DNA of 64,000 nucleotides from CBDBEU01 sp965204565 (GTDB lineage Bacteria; Pseudomonadota; Alphaproteobacteria; Rhizobiales; TMED25): NCBI GenBank assembly GCA_965204565.1, contig CBDBEU010000005.1, positions 992,001-1,056,000 on the forward strand, written 5' to 3'. The position numbers and the translations under genes were made by a program. This document shows, piece after piece, positions 54,752-63,552 of this stretch. Within the stretch, counting starts at the first letter, position 1. Each line of letters opens with the position of its first letter. Under the pieces are notes generated by a model that was not told where the DNA came from, did not search any database, and saw nothing but the letters and a program-made list of their open reading frames with translations.

Positions 54752-56928
54752 ACGGCAGGCGCGACAGGATCGCGGAACTTGCCGCAATTCCGGAAACCGA
54801 ACTTGGCAGGACCCGCGCCGCCGAGGCGCTGGAACTGCTGGCGATTGAGATGGCCGGGCACGACCGGCGCTACTACCAGGACGATGCGCCGTCGATCGTG
54901 GATGCGGAATACGATGAATTGCGCAAGCTCAACAACGCCATCGAAGCGGCATTTCCCGATCTGGTTCGTGCTGACAGCCCTTCTGCCAAGGTCGGGGCCG
55001 CGCTTTCGAAGACCTTTGCCAAAGTGCGCCACGCAGTCCCGATGCTCTCGCTCGGCAACGTTTTCGACAATGAGGAAGTGGAGGAATTTTGTGCGGGGGT
55101 GCGCCGGTTTCTAGGCATTGCCGATGGTGATGAGTTGGCGATGACGGCGGAGCCAAAGATTGATGGACTTTCGGCGACACTTCGATATGAGCGGGGAAAT
55201 CTTGTTCTGGGCGCGACACGCGGCGATGGAAATGAGGGTGAAAACGTCACCGCCAATCTCAAGACCATCGATGAAATCCCTGACTCTATCCGAGCGGACG
55301 ATATGCCAGACATGTTCGAGGTGCGGGGTGAGGTCTATATGGCGCATGCCGATTTTGCCGCGCTCAATCACCGTATGGAAGCAGAAGGCAAGGCGCCTTA
55401 CGTCAATCCACGTAATACGGCATCAGGTTCGCTGCGCCAGCTCGATCCGTCGGTGACTGCCTCACGGGCGCTGCACTTTTTTGCCTATGCCTGGGGTGAG
55501 GCATCCGCGCTTCCGGCTGACACCCAGATGGGGGTGATCGAGGCGTTTTCCAGATGGGGGTTTTCGACCAGCCCGTTCATGCAACGTTGTTGTTCGCCGG
55601 CTGAAATGATTGCCGCGTATGAAAAAATAGAGGCCCGTCGCTCCGAGCTTGGCTATGACATCGACGGGGTGGTCTACAAAGTCGACCGGCTTGACTGTCA
55701 AAACCGTCTGGGATTTGTGTCACGCGCACCGCGTTGGGCGGTGGCGCACAAATTTGCCGCCGAGCAGGCAGTTACAAGGGTCATCGATATTGAAATTCAG
55801 GTGGGGCGCACTGGCGCTCTCACACCTGTGGCGCGGCTTGAACCCGTTACCGTTGGCGGTGTGGTGGTGCAGAATGCCACGCTTCACAATGAGGGCTATG
55901 TCAAGGGGTTGGGCCGCGACGGGACTCTGATCCGCGAGGAAAATCACGACATCCGGGTTGGCGACAAGGTTTTAGTGCAGCGCGCCGGAGATGTCATTCC
56001 ACAGGTTCTGGATGTGATCCTGGCAGAGCGGCCATTCAGCGCCGAACCTTTCGTGTTTCCTGAGCTGTGCCCGGCTTGCGGCAGTCATGCGGTGCGTGCG
56101 CTCAATCCGCGCACAGGGAGGCCGGATTCTGTTCGCCGATGTACGGGTGGGCTGTTCTGTAAGGCGCAGGCGCGTGAAAGGTTGCGGCTGTTCATCTCCC
56201 GCAATGCCTTCGACATTGAGGGAATGGGCGCCAAGCGGGTGCAGGAATTGTTCGATGACGGGCTGGTGCTGACGCCGGCAGAGATATTCACGCTGGCAGC
56301 GCGCCAGGAAAGCGGTGAAATCGATCTTGCAGGCCGCGAAGGGTGGGGGGAGACCTCGCTTGCCAATCTGATGGCGGGAATCGATGCGCGGCGCGAAATC
56401 GGTCTTGATCGGTTCATATTCGCGCTTGGAATTCGCCATGTTGGCGAAACCACGGCGCGGCTACTGGCGCGGTCCTACGGCGATATCGATTCGTTCGTTG
56501 CTGCAATGAGCCAGGCGGGTGAGCAAGAAAGCGAGGCGTTTGACGAACTCGCGGGCATTGATGGCATAGGGCCGGTTCTTGCCGAAGCCATTGCCCGGTT
56601 CTTCAGTGAACCACGCAATATCCAGGCATTGAATGCACTTCTTGCTGAGGTCCGGCCGCAACCGGTTACCAGCGCCGCGACCTCTGCGCCGGTCGCCGGC
56701 AAGACCGTGGTGTTTACCGGAACGCTTGAGCGCATGACGAGACAAGAGGCCAGGGCGAGAGCGGAAAGTCTTGGCGCCAGGGTTTCGGGCTCGATTTCGG
56801 CAAAGACAGATCTGGTTGTCGCGGGGTCTGGTGCCGGCTCCAAACTGAAGCAGGCGCACTCGCTCGGCGTTGAGGTGATGGACGAAGACGCATGGATCAA
56901 CCTGATCGGCAGCGCGCAATTGCTCTAG
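54748..56928 (+). CDS. ligA: NAD-dependent DNA ligase LigA
   Basis: This is the essential replicative DNA ligase, 726 residues, with all domains. Domain Ia contains HDRRYYQDDAPSIVDAEYD (38-56). The adenylation motif KIDG (Lys137) and GDGNEGENVTANLKTI follow. The OB fold has VGDKVLVQRAGDVIPQV. The zinc finger has CPAC and CTGGLFC. The HhH domain contains FDIEGMGAKRVQELF and DELAGIDGIGPVLAEAI, and a BRCT domain starts at GKTVVFTGTLERMTRQEA (about 650). GTG 54748 overlaps the recN stop and has GGAGGAG upstream. It is the last gene of the cluster; no clear terminator follows. Confidence 0.97.
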   Translation: MNGRRDRIAELAAIPETELGRTRAAEALELLAIEMAGHDRRYYQDDAPSIVDAEYDELRKLNNAIEAAFPDLVRADSPSAKVGAALSKTFAKVRHAVPMLSLGNVFDNEEVEEFCAGVRRFLGIADGDELAMTAEPKIDGLSATLRYERGNLVLGATRGDGNEGENVTANLKTIDEIPDSIRADDMPDMFEVRGEVYMAHADFAALNHRMEAEGKAPYVNPRNTASGSLRQLDPSVTASRALHFFAYAWGEASALPADTQMGVIEAFSRWGFSTSPFMQRCCSPAEMIAAYEKIEARRSELGYDIDGVVYKVDRLDCQNRLGFVSRAPRWAVAHKFAAEQAVTRVIDIEIQVGRTGALTPVARLEPVTVGGVVVQNATLHNEGYVKGLGRDGTLIREENHDIRVGDKVLVQRAGDVIPQVLDVILAERPFSAEPFVFPELCPACGSHAVRALNPRTGRPDSVRRCTGGLFCKAQARERLRLFISRNAFDIEGMGAKRVQELFDDGLVLTPAEIFTLAARQESGEIDLAGREGWGETSLANLMAGIDARREIGLDRFIFALGIRHVGETTARLLARSYGDIDSFVAAMSQAGEQESEAFDELAGIDGIGPVLAEAIARFFSEPRNIQALNALLAEVRPQPVTSAATSAPVAGKTVVFTGTLERMTRQEARARAESLGARVSGSISAKTDLVVAGSGAGSKLKQAHSLGVEVMDEDAWINLIGSAQLL

Positions 56929-57202
56929 ACCTCGGTGGATTTGACACCATCCTGGCTGTGAACGATCGCGGCAATCGTGTCGTTGACCTTTCCGAGCGGG
57001 TCCTCGTCGCCGGCATGGCCCGCTTGGCTTCGACCGGAGCATTTTCACATTGAGCGTTGATATCCTGCTGCGTGGAAGAAGTTTTCGCATTCGGCCGGAT
57101 GGCAGCAGTCGGACGCCCTGAACCCCCTTGGCTTTGAGCGTGTTGGCGTGATTCCGTCGGTATATCGGCGACGGAGGGTACGATGGCTGCACAGCGCGGG
57201 TT
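56929..57202. other. intergenic after ligA
   Basis: No intact gene. On the minus strand a short frame ending at 56929 reads PLGKVNDTIAAIVHSQDGVK STEV and could be the tail of a lost regulator (Lrp/AsnC-like end is one guess), but the homology is too short to decide. Confidence 0.3.
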
Positions 57203-58066
57203 GTGTTCGATCCGGATGAGCACTACGCGGCGTTATCGACTTCGAGATCTTCCGGCCGGAGTTGCCGGCCGGAGTTGGATGCGACGCTTGATCGTTCCGA
57301 CGGCCGGCCCGAATGCGGGCGCTGCGTCATCCTTGCCGATCCAGACACCGGCACCGGCAAGGCCATTGTTGAAGAACACTGGACCTATTCAATCAGAAGC
57401 GCCGCAGCGACCGCTCTGCCATTGAAATGGCTTGGGCCAGGCAATCCCAGGGTCGTGGGACTCGTCGGTGTCGGCACCATGGGAACCAGCGCGCTGCGCT
57501 GCCTGATGGAACTCTACGACGGGATCGAGGAGATCCGGTGCACTTCTCGCCGGCCCTGAACCCGTGAAGCCTTCGCGGCAAAATGGTCGGAAAAACGCCA
57601 CATCAACGTGGTGGCAAAGGATTCGATCTAGGAGGTCATCCGCGATGCCGATATTGGCATCGGCGGCACCACATCGGATGACATCATGTGTTGCGGCAAG
57701 GCCTGGCTCAATCTCGGCGCGACCTGTGTCTCCTTTACCCACCGCGAATTCGAGCCCGAAGGCTGGCGCAAAATGGACAAAATGGCGGTCGATAGCTGGG
57801 AAATGAACATGCTGATGAAGCATTTCAGAAACTCAGCCGGGACCGGCCTGTTCACCCGCGACATGCTGCATGGTAGGATCCACGAACCGGTCCGGGGCAA
57901 AGTCGCCGGGCGCGAGAGCGACACCGAGCGCAACCTGATCCATACCATCGGCCTGGTGGCCCATGACATCGCCATGTGTCATCACGTCTATCAAAAAGCG
58001 GTGGTCCGGGGGCTCGGTATTCGCCTACCCGACACCGGAACCGGGAGCCCGGGCCAGGTGGATTGA
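57203..58066 (+). pseudogene. ornithine cyclodeaminase/mu-crystallin family protein, frameshifted
   Basis: Homology runs through the whole region but is broken. The first frame gives ADPDTGTGKAIVEEHWTYSIR, LKWLGPGNPRVVGLVGVGTMG and LRCLMELYDGIEEIRCTSRRP, then a stop at 57557-57559. It continues out of frame as FAAKWSEK, NVVAKDSI, an in-frame TAG at 57630, EVIRDADIGIGGTTSDDIM, then (another shift) KAWLNLGATCVSF, VDSWEMNMLMKHFRN, KVAGRESDTERNLIHTIGLVAHDIAMCHHVYQKA to 58066. GVGTMG is the NAD-binding loop of the family. Two or more indels and an internal stop make it a pseudogene. Confidence 0.8.
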
Positions 58067-58245
58067 TACCGCTGGATTCTCAAAAAACCCTCGCCTGCCC
58101 CGCAAGCTGTGCCCATCGCACGCGCTTTTCGGTACAGATGAGCACGCGCAGGGCGCGCCGGATAAAATTCTGTGGTTCAATGACCTGCTGTGTTACCTTG
58201 ACGGCGGCCTCGGTTCATGGGAGCGATTTGGCGCTTCGACGACCA
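58067..58245. other. gap between convergent genes
   Basis: No gene recognised. Open frames here have no visible homology and no terminator was seen. Confidence 0.4.
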
Positions 58246-59970
58246 CTATTCTTGGGTATTTGAAGGCTGTTTGGGCGCGTAGACGACCATCTCTATCTCC
58301 CGGCCGCCACCAATGTTAAATCCATCGGCTTGCCCGGCAGGGGAAAATTCGGCGCCGATCTCCCGGGCGCGGTCCATAAACGCTGCTCGCTGTCGTTTCT
58401 CGATCAAGCCAAGCGAGCAGATTCGGCCCGCCATCATGTCAGCGGCGTCAGCCCCGTTCGTCAGCACCAGATCTGTCCGTGTACTGAAGACAAGGGATGG
58501 TTCGTGGTAACCGGCACTTACGAGAAACGGTTTTTCGCATTGCTTGTTGTTATCAATAATATTTGCCAGCTGTCGTGCAGGCCACAAACGATCAATCTGT
58601 GCGATTGACGGATACATCATCCAGTAAAAGGCAATCGCGCTGCCAAACAAGGCGCTGGTCAGCGTCATGATTTTTTGATCTCTCAGTGCCCGCAGTGCAA
58701 AAAACAGCAAAACCGAGAAGCACACGAACGCCGCCGCCCAATAGGCTGGCATTGCAGCTGTGAGCTTCTCATTTCCCGCAATCCAAGAGGCCGTCACGAT
58801 GGCCGCCAAAGCCACAATTGTGATCAGCGATACAACGCCTGCCATAGAAATCCGCACGGCACGGTGTTTGAGCAGAGCAACGTTCGACACGACGACGCGT
58901 GCCGCGGCGATTGAAATCGCTGGCAATGCTGGAAGGATATAATGCGGCAGTTTGGTGACCACCAATTCCATTGCAATCCAGGATGGCAGTGCCCAATAAA
59001 TCAGAAATCGGAGCCATGGCTCTCGGCGCTGACGCCACAATTGTACAATGGAAAGCGCAAAAAGCAGTGAGCCTGGCCAGTAGATGGCCCAGAGCCAGGC
59101 TGCATGCGTGAGGGGCGGCGCCCCATGTCCTTCATGTTCTTCGACAATCTTACCGGCAACCGAAAATCCGATCGCCTTTTGGTAGAATGCGCCCTCGGAT
59201 TGAAATCCGATCGCGACATACCACGGCGCGGCAAGTGCGAGGCACCAGAGGAGGCCAAACGTCGGGTTCAGTGCGTGAATACAGGAGAACGAACGCTCGA
59301 ATATCGAAATAGCAACGATGGTCAACCCGACATAAAGAACAATAATCGGGCCTTTGACCAAAATCCCGGCGGCAACCGCGCTCCAAAATAGCAGAGGATA
59401 CAGCCACGGTCGCCATTGAACGGCGATCCGTGCATTGGCGTCGTGGACATGAATATAGGCTCTGGCCAAAACCGCTTGTGCGAGCAATATCGTTGAAAGG
59501 AGCACGGCATCTGTCTTTGCAAGCCGGGCTTCGACACCCAGGAGCAGGCAAACCGCCATGGTTGCGCCGGCGAGGAACGCAGCCTCCCGGCTGACAAGTG
59601 CCAAAGCTAGCCAGTATGTGAGGAGTACCGCGCCGGTGGCGCCAGCAAGGGAAGGCAATCGATGCACCCATATTGGCGCAATTGCGTCGGTGCCGAACGA
59701 AGAAACCAGGGCAGATTGTAGCCAGTAAATTCCGATCGGCTTGTGGTACCGAGGCACCTCCTGCAGCCTGATATCGATCCAATCGCCGGTTGCAACCATC
59801 TGACGTGAAGCCTGAGCATAACGCGCTTCATCGCGATCGATGGCAGGCAAGGAGAAAAAGCCCGGCAGGAAACTGACCAGCGCTATGATGATCAATGCAA
59901 AAACGGATCTGCGGCCGCTTCGGGCGACCGCACAAAACCATTCCGTCTGTCTGCTGCCTGTGCCGAACAT
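58246..59970 (-). CDS. glycosyltransferase family 39-like membrane protein (ArnT/PMT superfamily)
   Basis: This is a polytopic membrane glycosyltransferase using polyprenyl-phosphate sugars. After the first helix (FALIIIALVSFLPGFFSL) the periplasmic loop has the catalytic DRDEARYAQASRQM with the acidic pair typical of GT39/GT83, then KPIGIYWLQSALV. About ten or more helices follow, and a soluble C-terminal portion of ~130 residues begins after WMMYPSIAQIDR. Likely targets are lipid A, glycans or proteins; the acceptor cannot be told. The frame is open to ATG 60024 (592 aa). I prefer ATG 59970 (574 aa), which has GGAACGG upstream, with moderate certainty. Confidence 0.87.
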   Translation of the reverse strand: MFGTGSRQTEWFCAVARSGRRSVFALIIIALVSFLPGFFSLPAIDRDEARYAQASRQMVATGDWIDIRLQEVPRYHKPIGIYWLQSALVSSFGTDAIAPIWVHRLPSLAGATGAVLLTYWLALALVSREAAFLAGATMAVCLLLGVEARLAKTDAVLLSTILLAQAVLARAYIHVHDANARIAVQWRPWLYPLLFWSAVAAGILVKGPIIVLYVGLTIVAISIFERSFSCIHALNPTFGLLWCLALAAPWYVAIGFQSEGAFYQKAIGFSVAGKIVEEHEGHGAPPLTHAAWLWAIYWPGSLLFALSIVQLWRQRREPWLRFLIYWALPSWIAMELVVTKLPHYILPALPAISIAAARVVVSNVALLKHRAVRISMAGVVSLITIVALAAIVTASWIAGNEKLTAAMPAYWAAAFVCFSVLLFFALRALRDQKIMTLTSALFGSAIAFYWMMYPSIAQIDRLWPARQLANIIDNNKQCEKPFLVSAGYHEPSLVFSTRTDLVLTNGADAADMMAGRICSLGLIEKRQRAAFMDRAREIGAEFSPAGQADGFNIGGGREIEMVVYAPKQPSNTQE

Positions 59971-60153
59971 ATGTGCCGTTCCAATACCGAACAAATGCGG
60001 CCGCCTTCGGCATCTTTGCTCCATCGTTGGTTGGTGCTGTGATCCTATATGATGCGCGCGCCGGAGGCACGTCAGTTTTCGGACGAAGGCGCAACCGCCA
60101 TCATTGCGTGATGTGTACTTGATGCGGCTCCTGAGGAGAGAAGTGGTCAGCAG

Positions 60154-60480
60154 CTATTGCCCGGCGTGAGGACGCAACCCGCACCTTTGACCACGCCAAC
60201 ACCAGCCTTGGCCGACACCCTTTGCCGCGCCGACTGCAACGGCGCCGGTGCCGCGCACCGCGCCAACCGCAATGTGGCCCACACCTTCGACCGTGCCGAC
60301 CGCTGCACCCTCCACGCCGGCCTCCTCAGCGCCCGTGCTGATACTTCGAACCGCATTGTCAAAGCCCTGTCGTTCTTCTGGGCGTCCTCGACAAGCTCAT
60401 CGAGGATTGTTTCGCGTTTGGGCGATGTCTTCATCCAGATCGATTTCGTCTGGAAGGAACGGGGGATGATTGTCATTCAT
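60154..60480 (-). pseudogene. small Gly/Val-repeat protein, frameshifted
   Basis: From ATG 60480 the frame MNDNHPPFLPDEIDLDED IAQTR ends early. The neighbouring frame gives TILDELVEDAQKNDRA. A third gives a glycine-zipper-like run, VEGAAVGTVEGVGHIAVGAVRG followed by TGAVAVGAAKGVG, to a stop at 60154. Repeated VGxVxGxG(N/H)xAV is typical of small surface or lipid-associated proteins. Two shifts are required, so the gene is probably broken. The function is unknown. Confidence 0.45.
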
Positions 60481-60499
60481 CTCAGGTCGCGATAGCATT

Positions 60500-60634
60500 T
60501 CACCATAGCTCGTGCATCGCTTCAACGGCAGCTATGATCCGCTCACGCCGCTCTGGATCGAGACTGGCGGGTTTTTCTTCCAGTGTCGTGGGCGGTTTCA
60601 GGGACCAGCTGTCTTCATCCGTTACCTTATCCAT
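60500..60634 (-). CDS. hypothetical small protein
   Basis: A 44-codon frame (MDKVTDEDSWSLKPPTTLEEK to the end AAVEAMHELW) whose ATG overlaps the stop of the preceding ParD-like fragment by 8 bp, as in two-gene operons. I do not recognise the family. The Pro/Glu-rich first half and helical second half look like a real small protein or a truncated partner of the fragment upstream. Confidence 0.4.
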   Translation of the reverse strand: MDKVTDEDSWSLKPPTTLEEKPASLDPERRERIIAAVEAMHELW

Positions 60635-60755
60635 TACGTTCCTTGCGCTTGCGTTTGAGGAATGATGCAAAATCGAGCTCTTCAGGCTTGCCGTTTTCAA
60701 TATCCTCTGTGATGAGCTGCTGAAGCTCGGCAATAGCTTGTTGACGATCCTGATC
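60627..60755 (-). pseudogene. ParD-like antitoxin C-terminal fragment
   Basis: The frame ending at 60627 reads RDQDRQQAIAELQQLITEDI, then ENGKPEELDFASFLKRKRKER. Alternating basic/acidic helix followed by 'G.p..lDf..Fl.rkr' is how ParD-type ribbon-helix-helix antitoxins end. No start codon or DNA-binding N-terminus is found in frame, so it is a fragment. A ParE-type toxin was not found. Confidence 0.4.
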
Positions 60756-60800
60756 CCTATGCGAGCGGGGATGGGGTGTTCGTGTCTGTGGAGTTCATCA

Positions 60801-61092
60801 TCACACCTGCTGGCCATGTTGATCCGCAAGCTGGCGCAAGCCCTGCTCGATGAAAATGCGAGCCAGGCGAGAATGCGGGATGCCGCGCCTCTCTGCTTTT
60901 GGCTTAAGGGCGTCCAGCTCGGCCTGAGCGATCCTCATTTCAAGACGTGCGTCCTTCTTCTTGGGCAAAAGCATAACTGCTGGGCGGCTTGAAACCCGAC
61001 AGATCATATTCCGAAAGATCGGATTCTGACACAAAGCGGTCCGCCTCCTCGTCACTGTTCGTGGGCGGCAGGGGTTTCTTATCTTTGCTCAT
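60801..61092 (-). pseudogene. brnA: BrnA/CopG-type antitoxin, frameshifted
   Basis: From ATG 61092 (AGGAG upstream) the frame reads MSKDKKPLPPTNSDEEADRF and VSESDLSEYDLSGFKPP, the standard N-terminus of BrnA-type antitoxins. After a one-base shift within the C-rich stretch near 60980 another frame continues MLLPKKKDARLEMRIAQAEL, KAERRGIPHSRLARIFIEQGLRQLA, which is the ribbon-helix-helix DNA-binding part. It directly follows a BrnT toxin remnant in the usual toxin-antitoxin order. Without the shift the two halves would form one ~95-residue antitoxin. Confidence 0.75.
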
Positions 61093-61441
61093 GGCTTTCG
61101 GTCTCCTTTCTGTGCATGTAACGCGCGGAAATCGGGCGAATGCACAATTCATCTTCGATCGTGCGAAACATGGAGACGGCGAACATATATCGCCCGTCTT
61201 CACTCTTGCCGATGGCGCGCAACCTCTCCTCAACACTCGCAGGATACGGATCGGGGCTGATCAGGGGATCGACGATATGGGAGTTGAGGTCGATATCCGG
61301 GCTCGCCAGATGCGAGCGTTCTCCCATGCCGGTGAGAGTTGGAGTGAACACAAGATGGCCTTCACCGGTGAAGCGCGTTGCGACCTCATGCCGGCTCCGG
61401 CCCCCCGGCCATGCTCCGTGGACAAGTAAGATCGCGCTCAT
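61079..61441 (-). pseudogene. chimeric remnant: alpha/beta-hydrolase N-terminus fused to BrnT toxin C-terminus
   Basis: One open frame joins two unrelated gene pieces. Residues 1-58 from ATG 61441 (MSAILLVHGAWPGG, FTPTLTGMGERSHLASPDIDL, NSHIVD) are the start of an alpha/beta-hydrolase esterase, where HGAW is the oxyanion-loop motif. From about 61240 the sequence becomes EERLRAIGKSEDGRYMFAVS and ISARYMHRKETES, the C-terminal half of a BrnT-type ribonuclease toxin. The hydrolase lacks its nucleophile and the toxin lacks its N-terminal catalytic residues. It is a deletion fusion product, unlikely to be functional. Confidence 0.72.
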
Positions 61442-61468
61442 ACAGCTTTCCTTCAAGAACGACCGATG

Positions 61469-62578
61469 TTATTGCATTTGCCCGTCGCGACCAGCGACGT
61501 TTGCGGCCAGACCGCTGACACTGGGTGGCGCGCCGGCAAAGGCGGCTTCAATGATATGGCGGATCTGGCACGTGTCTGCTGAGCGCGGGGCGACGATATC
61601 AGCGGCGGCGATCCGCCGAACGGCCTCGTCTGTCCCGCTTGCGGGCATGCCGAGGGCAGAGAGCCCGGTGGCGAGCCCGAGACGGCGATTGAGCGCGTGA
61701 AGCCCGTCGGCGGGATCGGACACCCCGAGTGTGCGTGCAACGCGAGCGAGCGGGTCTGGTGCTGCAGGCGCATTGAAGGCGGTCACATAAGGCAGCATAA
61801 CGGCATGGGTGCGCGCATGGTCGAGGTCGAACGCGTCCCTGATCCGTTGCGCCATGACATGTTCCAGCCCGCCTCTGGCACGAAATCCAGCCGCGAACCA
61901 GGCGCCACGCAGGGCTGCCGCCCATGCCGCGAGATCACCTGGATTGTCGGTGATTTCGGGAAGGCTCGTCGCGAGCAGGTGGATCGCTTCCTTGGCCATC
62001 ACCTGAACGACCGGATTGGTGTCTGAACCGTAAAGCGACTCGACCGCGTGGGCCATCGCGTTCATGCCGCTGGCGGCGGCAGTTTCGGCCGGTAGGCTGG
62101 CGAGGAGCGCGGGATCGTAGAACACGGTTTTGGCAAGGGCACCGGGATCGACACTAACGCGCCGGGCCGAATCCGTACCGACATACCAATTCGCTGCGAG
62201 TTCGGAGCCGGAGAAGGTTGTCGGCACCGCAATCATGGGCAAATCCGTATCGGCGACCACCGCCTTGCCAAGCCCGATCGCCGTCCCGCCACCGACGGCG
62301 ATGATCCCGTTGGCGCGCGAGCCCTGAATGGAACTCATGACCTGATCGAATGCGTACTGCGGAAAGCCCGCCCGCGCCGCCGTGCAGACCAACGCTCGCT
62401 GCGTCCCGAGGTCACGCGCAACAGATTCAGCTAGTTCGGCTCGCCCTGGCGAGCAGATGATCACGCTGCGGGAGTGGCCGAGCCTGGCAGCTTCGTCTGC
62501 AAGACCACATATGGAGTTGATGCCAAAAATGACACGGGCCGGCATTGGGTTGTAGGTGGAATGACACATGTTACGCAC
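61469..62578 (-). CDS. iron-containing alcohol dehydrogenase, maleylacetate reductase-like
   Basis: This 369-residue member of the group III (iron-dependent) dehydrogenases is closest in layout to maleylacetate reductases. It starts YNPMPARVIFG, has GIIAVGGGTAIGLGKA in the NAD(P) domain (about 91-106), VPTTFSGSELAANWYVG, VFYDPALLASLPAETAAASGMNAMAHAVESLY and the metal-site region DLDHARTHAVMLPYV. Maleylacetate reductase acts in aromatic (hydroxyquinol/chlorocatechol) breakdown. No other pathway gene is nearby, so the substrate is uncertain. Start GTG 62578 is fixed by AGGAG exactly 6 bp upstream. An ATG three codons later is worse placed. Confidence 0.85.
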   Translation of the reverse strand: MRNMCHSTYNPMPARVIFGINSICGLADEAARLGHSRSVIICSPGRAELAESVARDLGTQRALVCTAARAGFPQYAFDQVMSSIQGSRANGIIAVGGGTAIGLGKAVVADTDLPMIAVPTTFSGSELAANWYVGTDSARRVSVDPGALAKTVFYDPALLASLPAETAAASGMNAMAHAVESLYGSDTNPVVQVMAKEAIHLLATSLPEITDNPGDLAAWAAALRGAWFAAGFRARGGLEHVMAQRIRDAFDLDHARTHAVMLPYVTAFNAPAAPDPLARVARTLGVSDPADGLHALNRRLGLATGLSALGMPASGTDEAVRRIAAADIVAPRSADTCQIRHIIEAAFAGAPPSVSGLAANVAGRDGQMQ

Positions 62579-62950
62579 CTGCTTCTCCTATGAGTGCTTC
62601 TGGAGCGACTCCTTTGGCATGGGAGTTCGGCCCCACCGCTCAAGTCAATTCGCAGGATCGCCGATTTGTGCTGTCGACGCGGCTTCTCACGACGTCAGGG
62701 TCAGCGTGTCCTCAATGTTAGCGTATTTACTCAGAAGGAGTATTGTGACATGGACGAAAAGCGGCACTGAGAATCCCGCACACAGTTCTACCGCCGTGAC
62801 CGCAACCGCCCAATCGACCTTTCCACGCAGCCAAGACCCCTATCGGCCTTTCCGCACTTGCTGAGCGCTGCGTCACCGCTCGGCAGATTCAGTGATCCGC
62901 CCTGGCGTTCATGCCGTTATCTTTCCTCTTGTTGAGAAACGAATTTCCAA
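62579..62950. other. gene-free stretch upstream of tspO
   Basis: About 370 bp between divergent genes. An AAGGAG at about 62736 is followed by ATG 62750, but the frame (MDEKRH) stops after six codons, so it may be a broken gene start. A promoter for each flanking gene is expected here; none can be located with confidence. Confidence 0.45.
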
Positions 62951-63451
62951 ATGAACACTCAAGCTCACGGTTGGCATAAAAATCGGTCTGATTTGATCGG
63001 CCTTGGCGGCTTCCTCGCACTGTGTCTTGCAGTCTCCGGGCTTGGGGCAATCGCCACGGCGACAAGTGTCGGGTCCTGGTATCAGGCGCTCGAAAAGCCC
63101 TCGTTCAATCCTCCGGATTGGGTGTTTGGTCCGGTCTGGACCTTGCTTTTCATTCTCATGGCCATTGCTGGCTGGCGCATCTGGCGTGCTGCACGTTCCA
63201 CGGCGCGCACCATCGCACTTGTCATGTTTGCGGTTCAGCTCGGCTTGAACCTTGCGTGGTCGATCCTGTTCTTCGGTTTGCAGTCCATCGCGGGCGCGCT
63301 TGTCGACATCGTCCTGTTGCTGGCGGCGATTGTGACCACCACCATTGTTTTCTGGCGGATAGAGCGCTTTACGGCAGCACTGCTCGTGCCCTACGCAATC
63401 TGGGTTTGCTATGCGTTCCTCCTCAACGCCGCCATCTGGCTGCTCAACTGA
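62951..63451 (+). CDS. tspO: TspO/MBR family protein
   Basis: This tryptophan-rich sensory protein of the outer or inner membrane has 166 residues and five predicted helices. The family signature is clear: SWYQALEKPSFNPPDWVFGPVWTLLFILMAIAGWRIW (split here as landmark around residues 42-78), then LNLAWSILFFG and the final WVCYAFLLNAAIWLLN. Bacterial TspO binds porphyrins and affects tetrapyrrole or stress responses, for example in Rhodobacter photosystem regulation. ATG 62951 follows a weak ribosome-binding site. The downstream folE region is on the same strand. Confidence 0.93.
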   Translation: MNTQAHGWHKNRSDLIGLGGFLALCLAVSGLGAIATATSVGSWYQALEKPSFNPPDWVFGPVWTLLFILMAIAGWRIWRAARSTARTIALVMFAVQLGLNLAWSILFFGLQSIAGALVDIVLLLAAIVTTTIVFWRIERFTAALLVPYAIWVCYAFLLNAAIWLLN

Positions 63452-63552
63452 CGCAAAAAACGCAAGCCGGGATTGGCCGGGCGGTAGTACATAATGGGGT
63501 GATCCGAAGCCCCTCGGAGCGCGTAGACATCTGGGTAATGAGGGGAGATCCC

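Noticed and set aside
60157..60495. Plus-strand frame over the Gly/Val-repeat remnant
   Set aside because: The Ala/Thr/Pro-rich translation is the complement of the glycine-zipper-like minus-strand sequence, which fits a known protein style better.
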